Source of the DNA: Halococcus agarilyticus
GTDB taxonomy: Archaea; Halobacteriota; Halobacteria; Halobacteriales; Halococcaceae
DNA: 64,000 nucleotides
Assembly (NCBI RefSeq): GCF_000334895.1
Contig: NZ_BAFM01000013.1
Location: 62,001-126,000 of the forward strand
Direction of reading: 5' to 3'
Positions 34,546 to 42,477 of the stretch are shown here, in pieces (the first letter of the stretch is position 1; each line of letters begins with the position of its first letter). The notes below the pieces were generated by a model. It ran no database searches, was not told the origin of the DNA, and saw only the letters and a list, made by a program, of their open reading frames with translations. The translations under genes were made by a program, and so were the position numbers.

Positions 34546-34737
34546 TCAGATGACGAAGGAGACGATCGCGAGGATGATGAAGATGACGACGAGGATCCGC
34601 GCGATCTCCATCGAGAGGCCCGCGATCCCCTGTGCGCCGAGCACGTACGCGACGACCGCGAGCACGAGAAACAGGATCGCGAGCTCGATGAACCCGCCGC
34701 CGAGCTGGAGCGCCGTCCCGGTGAGCGTCGCGAGCAT
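34546..34737 (-). CDS. DUF1328-like small membrane protein
   Basis: 63-aa protein with two membrane helices (about residues 14-34 and 38-62), matching the DUF1328 / YtjA-like pattern: [20 protein letters not shown]. Function unknown; family members are found across bacteria and haloarchaea. An upstream in-frame start would add 11 charged residues; the ATG at 34737 begins [12 protein letters not shown]. Confidence 0.75.
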   Translation of the reverse strand: MLATLTGTALQLGGGFIELAILFLVLAVVAYVLGAQGIAGLSMEIARILVVIFIILAIVSFVI

Positions 34738-34916
34738 CTCAGGCCTTCCCTCCCTGTGGCCCCTGTGCAAGCGTCTCGGATCGAATGGCTGCCGTCGGAC
34801 AGGTCAGTTGCATTACGCTGGAGCAACCGTCTCCCCGGTCGTTCAACCCGAGGCTTGCGTCCGCCGGTCGTATAAAAGCCGACGGCGGCGGACCGGGTCG
34901 ATGGAGGATGTTTCGA

Positions 34917-35067
34917 AGCCCTTAACAGCGCCACTGGCGGAGTTCCGGTGACTCGCCGGGCGGGCACCGGCGGGCACCTGCGTGCGATGTTCGCATTGCA
35001 GGTCGGAATGTGGCCAGCGTGGTCCATCGGGCCACGCGGCTGAACCACCAACGCCCGCAGACAACAC
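34917..35067 (+). promoter_or_regulatory. Promoter and structured leader of rpl15e
   Basis: The 330-bp gap 34738-35067 holds no gene. CCCTTAAC near 34919-34926 is a TATA-like box on the plus strand; TATAAAAG at 34871-34878 could serve either direction. If transcription starts about 25 nt after the first box, the leader is about 120 nt. It contains CGGGCACC twice in tandem, GCGTGG (35017-35022) pairing with CCACGC (35032-35037), and CCTGC pairing with GCAGG around 34977-35002. A structured leader before a ribosomal-protein gene suggests autogenous control, which is inference. Confidence 0.45.
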
Positions 35068-35658
35068 ATGGCACGAAGTTTCTACTCCCACATCGGCGAC
35101 GCGTGGCACGACGCGGACAACGAGATGCACGAACAGCTCCAGTGGCAGCGCCTCCAGGAGTGGCGCGACCAGGGCGCGATCGAGCGGATCGACCGTCCCA
35201 CCCGTCTCGATCGGGCGCGCTCGCTCGGCTACAAGGCCAAACAGGGGATCGTCCTGGCCCGGATCGCGGTCCGGAAGGGCACGGCCCGAAAGCAGCGCCA
35301 CGACGCGGGCCGGCGGACGAAGCGCCAGGGTGTCAACAAAGTCACCCGCCGGAAGTCGATCCAGCGGATCGCGGAGGAGCGATCCAGCCGGAAGTTCACG
35401 AATCTCAGAGTGTTGAACTCCTACCCGGTCGGTGAGGACGGCAGCCAGAAGTGGTTCGAGGCGATCCTCGTCGACCCCGAACATCCCGCGATCGAGAACG
35501 ACGACGACCTGAACTGGATCTGTGCCGACGACCAGCGCGGCCGGGCGTTCCGCGGGCTGACGAGCGCCGGCAAGCAGGGACGCGGGCTCGGCACGAAGGG
35601 GAAGGGCACGGAACACACCCGTCCGAGCGTCCACGGCGGCAAGGGTCGCGGGAAGTAA
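35068..35658 (+). CDS. rpl15e: 50S ribosomal protein L15e
   Basis: Archaeal/eukaryal-specific large-subunit protein L15e, 196 aa. It begins MARSFYSHIGDAWHDADNEM, has the basic core KQGIVLARIAVRKGTARKQR and NLRVLNSYPVGEDGSQKWFE, and ends with the typical Gly/Lys-rich GGKGRGK tail. It occurs singly here with its own promoter and a structured leader. Upstream and downstream genes are unrelated. Confidence 0.97.
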   Translation: MARSFYSHIGDAWHDADNEMHEQLQWQRLQEWRDQGAIERIDRPTRLDRARSLGYKAKQGIVLARIAVRKGTARKQRHDAGRRTKRQGVNKVTRRKSIQRIAEERSSRKFTNLRVLNSYPVGEDGSQKWFEAILVDPEHPAIENDDDLNWICADDQRGRAFRGLTSAGKQGRGLGTKGKGTEHTRPSVHGGKGRGK

Positions 35659-35696
35659 GCCGACCACTCTTTACTCGCGAGTGCGTACTGCCCTCG

Positions 35697-36389
35697 ATGA
35701 GCCACGACACCGCCGCAAGCGACGCCAGCGCCGACCCGAACGCCGACACGCTGACGATGTACGCCGACTACGTCTGCCCGTTCTGTTACCTCGGAGAGGC
35801 CTCGCTGGAGCAGTACCGCGAGGGGCGCGACGACCCCCTCGACGTCGAGTGGCATCCCTTCGACCTCCGGAGCCGCGAGCGCGGGCCGGACGGCGAGATC
35901 GACCCGACCGCCGACAGCGGCAAGGACGACGAGTATTACGAGCAGGCCAGGGAGAACGTCCGGCGGCTTCAGGAGGAGTACGACGTCGAGATGAGCCTCG
36001 AGATCGCCGAGGACGTCGATTCGAAGCACGCCCAGCAGGCGGCGCTGTTCGTTCGGGAGGAGTATCCCGAGGCGTTCGCGGCGTTCCACGAACGGGTGTT
36101 CGACGCACTCTGGCAGGACGAGCGCGACATCGGCGATCCCGACGTGCTGGCCGAGATCGCAGCCGACATCGACGCTGGCGACGGACCGACCGACGACGAG
36201 GGGGCGGAGATCGACGTTGACGCGCTCCGGGCGGCGATCGACGATCCCGAGCGCGAGGCGGCGCTCGAAGAGCGATTCCGGGAGGCCCAGCAGACGGGCG
36301 TCACGGGCGTCCCGACGTTCGCCTACGGGGGCCACGCCGCTCGCGGGGCCGTCCCGCCCGAGCATCTCCGGCGACTCATCGAGGGCTGA
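35697..36389 (+). CDS. DsbA-family (FrnE-like) thioredoxin-fold protein
   Basis: 230-aa soluble thioredoxin-like protein of the DsbA/FrnE group. The redox motif is CPFC in DYVCPFCYLGEASLEQY (about residue 26), and the cis-Pro loop is GVTGVPTF; the helical insert lies between them. Without a signal peptide it should work in the cytoplasm as a disulfide oxidoreductase or isomerase. TCTTTACT lies about 28 nt upstream of the ATG. Its 3' end overlaps the convergent flavoenzyme gene by 14 bp. Confidence 0.85.
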   Translation: MSHDTAASDASADPNADTLTMYADYVCPFCYLGEASLEQYREGRDDPLDVEWHPFDLRSRERGPDGEIDPTADSGKDDEYYEQARENVRRLQEEYDVEMSLEIAEDVDSKHAQQAALFVREEYPEAFAAFHERVFDALWQDERDIGDPDVLAEIAADIDAGDGPTDDEGAEIDVDALRAAIDDPEREAALEERFREAQQTGVTGVPTFAYGGHAARGAVPPEHLRRLIEG

Positions 36390-38079
36390 GCCACGACACG
36401 ATCGACGGCACCTGGGGAGTGAGCCGTCGCCCGGCACGGGCGATCGTCCGTCCGGCCTCACCGGGATGGTCCTGCCCGAGTCGATAGCCGATCTCGTCCT
36501 GCCGCTTCGGGGCGTCGAAGACTGCGGGCTCTTCGAAGTCGAACAGCTCGCACGGTTCGGCGTCGACGCCCGCGTCGTCGAGGATCGCGTTCGTGGCGCG
36601 CCGTGCGGCCTCGTTCGCGCCCTCCATGCTGGCGAGATCCGTCGTCGTGCGAACGTAGTCGGCGGCGAGCACGAAGTTCTCGGCCGCCGTCCGCGCGTCG
36701 GGGCGGTAGCGGAGCGAGCGGACGGTGTTGAGCAGCAGCGGTTCGCGGTTCTCGTCGACGACGCCGTCCGAATCGAACTCGATCGCGGGATCGAGAAACC
36801 AGTCCACGAGGTCGGTCTCGTCGAGACTGCCGGTTTCGAGGTGGTCGTCGAGCTGGGCGAGCACTTCGGCCTTGATCTCCGCCGCGGTGCACTCGCGGGC
36901 CGGCTTGTCGTAGAGCATGCCTGGCGAGTTCCAATCCGAGATACAGATCGAGAGGATCCCCTCCACCCGGCCGTCGCCGTAGTCGTCGGGATCGAACGCG
37001 CTCCAGAACTGGCGCTGGGAGATCGAGGTGAGCGACCACGGCGCGTCGAGGTAGACCCCGTGGCCGTGGACGTCGGTCGAATCCTCGGCGAGGTAGAACT
37101 GGATCCCGTTCATCCACGCGGTGTCGAGCCCGTCGAGCCGGGAGAGCGAGGGGACGGCCGCCACGAGATCGGGCGTCCGGAGCTCACACATCACCTCGAC
37201 CGGGACCGCACCGACGTAGTAGTCCGCCGCGATCCGTTCGAGATCGCCGTCGCGGCCGATCGTCGCGCCGGTGACCCGGTCGCGGTCGGTGTGGATCTCG
37301 CGGACGGGGGTTTCGGGACGGAGCGAGACCCCGAGATCGTCGAGGTACGTCGTCCAGGGGTCGATCCAGACCTCGCTCGACGGACCGTCGAGCAGCGAGT
37401 CGGCGTCGACGGTCGAATCGACCAACCCGCGGAACAGTTGGAGGTAGATCCGACCGATGGTTCTCGTCGAACTCTTCTCGGGCCGCATCGCCACCAGCGA
37501 CTGGGTGACGCCGTAGCCGAGACGCTTCTGGTACGCTGGCGACATGTTCTCGGCGTCGATGAACTCCCACCACGAGATCTTGTCGTACTCCTCGCGCCGG
37601 CGGTGCTCGCACGAGGTCGCGAACTGGAGCAGTCGACTCGCGAAGAAGGCTTGCTCGCGCTCGGAGATGAGGTCACGCGCGAAGAGGTTGCCGAGCAGCC
37701 GTCGCCAGCCCGCGATCGACTCCGGGGTTTCGGTCGGGAACACCTCCGGCTTGCCGGTTTCGGCCATCAGCATCTGGGTCGTGGGTTCGAGGTTGTCGTA
37801 GACGCCCTCGGGGTTGTCGCCGTCGGGGATCCGCTTCATCGAGTCGGTGAGGTGGCGGTAAAATCCCGGGAAGAAGCGGAAGCCGTGCTCGCCAGGCAGC
37901 GGTTTCCGATCGTCGGTCGCGGAGCCGGGCACCGGAATGGAACGGGCCTTGCCGCCGAAGCGTTCGCGGGCCTCGTACACCGTGACGTCGAGGCCGCGTT
38001 CGCCGAGTTCCTGGGCCGCGCTCAGTCCGCCGACGCCCCCGCCGAGCACCGCAACGGTCGGTGTCGTTGAACTCCCCAT
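36376..38079 (-). CDS. FAD-dependent amine-oxidase-type oxidoreductase (HpnE-like)
   Basis: 567-aa flavoprotein of the phytoene-desaturase/monoamine-oxidase superfamily. The FAD motif VAVLGGGVGGLSAAQELGER is at residues about 9-28, followed by EARERFGGKARS and GEHGFRFFPGFY, as in hydroxysqualene dehydroxylases (HpnE) and related haloarchaeal enzymes. The last 40 residues are family-like with an amphipathic end. A role in squalene or carotenoid metabolism is plausible, but no terpenoid gene adjoins. The overlap with the DsbA-like gene tail is 14 bp. Confidence 0.6.
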   Translation of the reverse strand: MGSSTTPTVAVLGGGVGGLSAAQELGERGLDVTVYEARERFGGKARSIPVPGSATDDRKPLPGEHGFRFFPGFYRHLTDSMKRIPDGDNPEGVYDNLEPTTQMLMAETGKPEVFPTETPESIAGWRRLLGNLFARDLISEREQAFFASRLLQFATSCEHRRREEYDKISWWEFIDAENMSPAYQKRLGYGVTQSLVAMRPEKSSTRTIGRIYLQLFRGLVDSTVDADSLLDGPSSEVWIDPWTTYLDDLGVSLRPETPVREIHTDRDRVTGATIGRDGDLERIAADYYVGAVPVEVMCELRTPDLVAAVPSLSRLDGLDTAWMNGIQFYLAEDSTDVHGHGVYLDAPWSLTSISQRQFWSAFDPDDYGDGRVEGILSICISDWNSPGMLYDKPARECTAAEIKAEVLAQLDDHLETGSLDETDLVDWFLDPAIEFDSDGVVDENREPLLLNTVRSLRYRPDARTAAENFVLAADYVRTTTDLASMEGANEAARRATNAILDDAGVDAEPCELFDFEEPAVFDAPKRQDEIGYRLGQDHPGEAGRTIARAGRRLTPQVPSIVSWLSPR

Positions 38080-38200
38080 TGGTGACTCGTCCGATAACGG
38101 ATCGCCGGCCCGTAAAACGTTGCGTTGACGGTTATCGCTACCGAAATCCCGCGTTCGAGGGGAGCGCCAGCGCTAAGTATCACTCGGTGGTATCGTGGGC

Positions 38201-39229
38201 ATGAGCGAACTGGGCAAGGTCGACCGCGAGTTCTTCGATTCGCAGATCTATCCACGTCTCGGAGCCGACCGCGACGACGTGCGGCTCGGTCCCCAGCACG
38301 GCGTCGACTTCGGGGTGATCGACGTCGGCGATCGAGTCGTCGCCACCGCGACCGATCCCGTCTTCGTGCTGCCCTCGCTCGGGTTCGAGCGCGCGGCGTG
38401 GTTCGCCTTCCACGTCCTCATGAGCGACGTCGCGGTCTCGGGCATCCGGCCGACGCATCTCTCGATCGATCTGAACCTCCCGCCGGAGATCACCGACGAG
38501 GAGTTCGCCACGATGTGGGAGACGTTCGACGCCGAGGCGAAAGACCTGGGGGTGAACGTCGTCACCGGCCACACCGGCCGGTACGCGGGCTGTACCTACC
38601 CGATGGTGGGGGGTGGAACGGTGCTGGGCGTCGGCGATCCCGCCGATCTCGTGCGGCCGGACGGCGCGCGGCCAGGCGATCGCGTGCTCGTCACGAAGGG
38701 ACCGGCGATCGAGGCCACCGGCCTGCTCTCGATCCAGTTCGAGGAGCTGCTGCGCGACGACCTCTCCGCGGACGAGGTCGCAGCCGCCACCGACCGCTTC
38801 GACGACATGAGCCCGGTCCGGGACGCGCTGACCGCGGCCGCCGCCGGGCCGGTGACCGCGATGCACGACGCGACCGAATGCGGCGTCTTCGGCGGGCTCT
38901 ACGAGCTGGCGCGGGCGGGCGGGGTTCAGATCGACGTCGAGACCGATCGCGTTCCGCTGCAGCCAGGCGTCGAGGCGGCATGCGAGTTCTTCGACATCGA
39001 TCCGTGGATCGCGATCAGCGAGGGGACCCTTCTCCTGACGGTGGCTCCCGAGGGCGTCGATGGCGTGCTTGACGCGCTCGACGACGAGGGGATTCCGGCG
39101 GCCGAGGCCGGCGTGGTCACCGAGGGCTCGGGCGTCGCGGTCGACGGCGAGACGATCGACCACCCCGAGCACGACCCGTTCTGGAGCACCTTCGACGAGT
39201 ACATGGGCAAGCTGGAGGACGAGCAATGA
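38201..39229 (+). CDS. AIR synthase-related (PurM-like) ATP-dependent protein
   Basis: 342-aa protein of the PurM/HypE/ThiL/SelD superfamily. Seen are the N-terminal ATP-grasp-like half with [16 protein letters not shown] and [15 protein letters not shown], the glycine-rich VGGGTVLG and [16 protein letters not shown], and the C-terminal half with [16 protein letters not shown]. The function is not fixed by sequence; it is not a canonical thiamine-phosphate kinase (the GDDAA motif is replaced by GVDFGV). Its stop overlaps the thiD-thiN start by 4 bp (ATGA), which suggests a thiamine-related role. Confidence 0.72.
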   Translation: MSELGKVDREFFDSQIYPRLGADRDDVRLGPQHGVDFGVIDVGDRVVATATDPVFVLPSLGFERAAWFAFHVLMSDVAVSGIRPTHLSIDLNLPPEITDEEFATMWETFDAEAKDLGVNVVTGHTGRYAGCTYPMVGGGTVLGVGDPADLVRPDGARPGDRVLVTKGPAIEATGLLSIQFEELLRDDLSADEVAAATDRFDDMSPVRDALTAAAAGPVTAMHDATECGVFGGLYELARAGGVQIDVETDRVPLQPGVEAACEFFDIDPWIAISEGTLLLTVAPEGVDGVLDALDDEGIPAAEAGVVTEGSGVAVDGETIDHPEHDPFWSTFDEYMGKLEDEQ

Positions 39230-40590
39230 CCCGCGAGCCGTCCCCCGTCTCGCGGCCGGTCGGACTCACGATCGCGAGCAGCGACTCCGGGGGTGGGGCG
39301 GGGATCCAGGCCGACCTGAAGACGATGGAGGCCTGCGGCGCGTTCGGGACCAGCGTGATCGTCGCCACGACCGCCCAGAACACCCGCGGCGTCGAGTCGG
39401 CCCACGTCCTCCCGACCGACGAGATCGACGCCCAGTACGCGACCGTCGCTGCCGATTTCGATCTCGCCGGCGTCAAGACCGGGATGCTCGCCACAGCACC
39501 GATAGTCGAGACCGTGACCGGCTACGCCCGCGATCTCGACTGTCCGCTCGTGGTCGATCCGGTGATGGTGGCGGCGTCGGGCGATCGGCTGCTCGAACCC
39601 GCGGGCGAGGACGCCTACGAGGACCTGATCGCCGAAGCGACGCTGGTGACGCCGAACGCCGACGAGTGTGCGGTGCTCACCGGGATCGATCCCGAGGACG
39701 AGGCGAGCGCGCGCGAGGCGGGCGAGGTGCTGCTCGGGATGGGAGCCGAGGCGGCGCTCGTGAAGGGCGGGCACGTGCCTGGCGAGACGGCGACGGACGT
39801 GCTCGTGACCGACGATGGAACCGAAATCTTCGAGCATTCACGGGTCGAGACCGATGCGACCCACGGTTCGGGCTGTACGCTCGCGAGCGCGATCACCGCG
39901 CAGCTCGCGGCGGGCGACGCGCTCGATGCAGCGGTCGAGGACGGACTGGCGTTCGTAGCACGCGCGATCCGCTACCCGCTCGACGTCGGTGAGGGGCCTG
40001 GCTCGGTTCAGCACCTCGCCGCCCTCAGAGATCGTGCGGCACGCGAGCCGACCGCCGAGGCCGTCGCGGGCGTGGTCGAGGCGCTGGTCGAGCACGACGT
40101 CAGCTCGCTCGTTCCCGAGGTCGGGATGAACGTCGTCGGCGCGACGCCCTATGCCGAGACGCCGAGCGAGACCGCCGCGGTCGAGGGGCGGATCACGCGG
40201 ACGCTGTCGGGCGTGAACCCCAATCGCGGGGTGCGTTTCGGCGCGTCGAGTCACGTCGCCCGATTTCTGCTCGCCGCCCGCGAGTTCGATCCAGACCTCC
40301 GGTTCGCCGTGAACTGCCGGTTCGATACGGACGTGGAGGCAGCACTCGGCGATCTCGACTGGTCGGTGGCGGAGTACGATCGGAGCGAGGAGCCCGAGGC
40401 GGTGAAAGCAGCCGCGGAGGGGACGATGGGGTGGGGCGCGCGCCAGGCGTTCGATCGGTCGGCGACGCCGGTCGCCGTAATCGACCGCGGCGAAGTCGGG
40501 AAAGAGGCGATCGTCAAGCTCGTCGCGGCGGACCGGGAAACGCTGACCGAGCACGTATTTTCGCTGCTCGACGCGCTCGGAAACGCCTGA
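39226..40590 (+). CDS. thiDN: ThiD-ThiN bifunctional thiamine biosynthesis protein
   Basis: 454-aa fusion. The N-terminal ThiD domain (about 10-255) phosphorylates hydroxymethylpyrimidine: [33 protein letters not shown] and the ribokinase ending [14 protein letters not shown]. The C-terminal ThiN domain (about 280-450) replaces ThiE as thiamine-phosphate synthase in many archaea: [36 protein letters not shown] and [11 protein letters not shown]. Translation is coupled to the PurM-like gene by an ATGA overlap. Confidence 0.92.
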   Translation: MTREPSPVSRPVGLTIASSDSGGGAGIQADLKTMEACGAFGTSVIVATTAQNTRGVESAHVLPTDEIDAQYATVAADFDLAGVKTGMLATAPIVETVTGYARDLDCPLVVDPVMVAASGDRLLEPAGEDAYEDLIAEATLVTPNADECAVLTGIDPEDEASAREAGEVLLGMGAEAALVKGGHVPGETATDVLVTDDGTEIFEHSRVETDATHGSGCTLASAITAQLAAGDALDAAVEDGLAFVARAIRYPLDVGEGPGSVQHLAALRDRAAREPTAEAVAGVVEALVEHDVSSLVPEVGMNVVGATPYAETPSETAAVEGRITRTLSGVNPNRGVRFGASSHVARFLLAAREFDPDLRFAVNCRFDTDVEAALGDLDWSVAEYDRSEEPEAVKAAAEGTMGWGARQAFDRSATPVAVIDRGEVGKEAIVKLVAADRETLTEHVFSLLDALGNA

Positions 40591-40606
40591 GCGCTCCCTC
40601 GTCTCG

Positions 40607-41647
40607 TCATCGGACGCGCCGGGTGAGCACGAACAGCAACAGCGCCATCAGCAGCGACCCGAGGAGCGCTTCGATGCCGGCGAGTGCGCGTGCGACCGCC
40701 CCCACCGGTTGGATGTCGCCGTAACCGAGCGTGGCGAAGGTGACGACGCTGAAGTACAGCCCGTTGTAGAACACGCGGGCGAGCTGGAGCGGCGTGGCCG
40801 CGATCATGTCCCTGACCGGCTGTTCGAACGCGTAGGTTCCGGAGGTCGCGCGCAACCCGCCGGTCAGGGGGTACAGAATCGCGGAGCAGACCATCACGAC
40901 GCCCGAGCTCGTGACGACCCGCGTGGGGCTGGTTCCGTACCGCATCACCCACCGCGAGCCTTCGAGCGTGAGCGCGTGGAGGTACTCGCCGCGCGCCCAC
41001 GCGGCCCGTCTCCGGGTGCTCTTCTCGCCCAGATAGCACGTCCGCGCACGTCGCGGGAGGGCGTCCCGCTCGAACAGCCGGCGGAGCTCCCGGTAGGTCC
41101 AACTCGCCGCTTCGAGCGTCGCGACCCGCGTCTCCCGGTCGTCGGCGTCGTCGACGAGGGTCTCGTAGATCACCCGGTCACCGAAGTCGGTCCCGCGGTC
41201 GAGGCGCACGTCGGTGAAGCCGGCGCGGTAGAGCTTCGTCCGGTCGAGACTCGCCTCCCGGAGGTCGACGTCGTCGAACATCGCTCCCTCCACGTCGGCA
41301 CCGTCGAAGCGCGCCCGGCGGGCATCCACCCGATCGAACGTCGCCCGCCTGCAGTCCGCGCCGGTGAGGTCGGCTCCGCGGAGGGTCGCGCCGGTGAAGT
41401 CCGCCCCGACGAGGCTCCGGTCGCGCAGCCACGACGCGCCCGCGAGGTCCGCCCCGCGGAGATCAGCGCCGTCGAGACGTTCACCCGGCTCGGGTCGGTG
41501 GGCATCGAGCGCCTCGCGCGTTTTGGGGCTGCCGTCGTGCCAGAAACAGCGATCGTCGTCGCCACGCACTGGCCGCCAGCAACACGCCGTGCCCCGGTCC
41601 GTGAGCAGTTCCACGTCCTCGACGTAGCCACATCGCGTCTCGGACAT
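40607..41647 (-). CDS. Pentapeptide-repeat protein fused to a two-helix ion channel
   Basis: 346-aa protein. Residues 1-40 hold four Cys and a His (CGYVEDVEL, CCWRP, DRCFWHDG) that could bind zinc. Residues about 57-155 are pentapeptide repeats (for example GADLRGADLAGAS) forming a right-handed beta-helix. A helical linker follows, and the C-terminus has two membrane helices (about 245-265 and 318-342) with a pore helix and the potassium-type filter TLGYGD. The combination suggests a K-type channel with a cytoplasmic beta-helix domain. The gating signal is unknown. Confidence 0.85.
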   Translation of the reverse strand: MSETRCGYVEDVELLTDRGTACCWRPVRGDDDRCFWHDGSPKTREALDAHRPEPGERLDGADLRGADLAGASWLRDRSLVGADFTGATLRGADLTGADCRRATFDRVDARRARFDGADVEGAMFDDVDLREASLDRTKLYRAGFTDVRLDRGTDFGDRVIYETLVDDADDRETRVATLEAASWTYRELRRLFERDALPRRARTCYLGEKSTRRRAAWARGEYLHALTLEGSRWVMRYGTSPTRVVTSSGVVMVCSAILYPLTGGLRATSGTYAFEQPVRDMIAATPLQLARVFYNGLYFSVVTFATLGYGDIQPVGAVARALAGIEALLGSLLMALLLFVLTRRVR

Positions 41648-41720
41648 CGTTCGAAGCTGGCCCGAGAGTCGTTATAGGCCTTTTAGCCGGCGACGGGAGA
41701 ACGCCGACCGACCCGGTTGC

Positions 41721-42389
41721 TCATCGGTGCGAAACGCGGTCAGCGACGGCGTTCCGGGTGGCCAGTACGGCGAACAGCCCCGCGCCGCCGGCGGCGACCG
41801 CGAGAGCGGGGTTCGAGAGCGCGAACGCAACGGCGCGGTCGAGCACGGTCGTGACCCATCCGAGAAGCAACTGCGACGGCAGCACCTCCCGTCCGGTGAC
41901 GACGAGCGCCGCGACACCGGCCGCGAACAGCCCGCTCCCGATGCCGGAGTAGGCCGCGAACTTCCCGGCGTGCATCCCGGCGATCCCGGCGGGGATCGAG
42001 ATCACCGAGCGGGCCACCGGGAGGAGTCGACTCCAGAACACCGACGACTCGCCGTACCGGCGGAACCAGCGCCTGGCGCGCGCGACGTCGGTCTCGGAGA
42101 CCCGGACGTACGCACCGTAGCGATCGACGAGTGGCTGGTGGGCCGCATCGAAGACGTAGTACGCGAACAGACTCCCCGCCGTCCCACCCGCCATCACGAC
42201 GAGCACGAACGCGGCGAAGCTCGCGGGGCCGTCGACGATCGCCGCGGCCGCGACGGGAACGACGAGTTCGCTCGGGACGAACGGGAAGAGCAACGAGGTT
42301 TCGAGAAACATGAAGACGAACAGCGCGAGCAGGCCGTACTGAGCGAGCAGCGTCGTCGCCGTCTCCTCGATGGGGATCCCGACGAGCAT
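41721..42389 (-). CDS. DedA/VTT-family membrane protein
   Basis: 222-aa membrane protein of the DedA family (SNARE-associated / VTT domain). The core includes EELVVPVAA-like PSELVVPVAAAAI, the conserved Gly-rich GGTAGSLFAYYVF, and the re-entrant motif FWSRLLPVARSVISIPAGIAGM with the functionally important Arg residues. DedA proteins act in lipid scrambling or membrane homeostasis and proton-dependent transport. Gene start MLVGIPIEETAT. Confidence 0.85.
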   Translation of the reverse strand: MLVGIPIEETATTLLAQYGLLALFVFMFLETSLLFPFVPSELVVPVAAAAIVDGPASFAAFVLVVMAGGTAGSLFAYYVFDAAHQPLVDRYGAYVRVSETDVARARRWFRRYGESSVFWSRLLPVARSVISIPAGIAGMHAGKFAAYSGIGSGLFAAGVAALVVTGREVLPSQLLLGWVTTVLDRAVAFALSNPALAVAAGGAGLFAVLATRNAVADRVSHR

Positions 42390-42477
42390 CGCCGACCGTA
42401 CGCCGGTAGCGCTTTTGACGCTTTCACGTTCCCACCGAACCCACAGGTTTTAGCGCTCGGGCGCGCCGAATGAGGGT

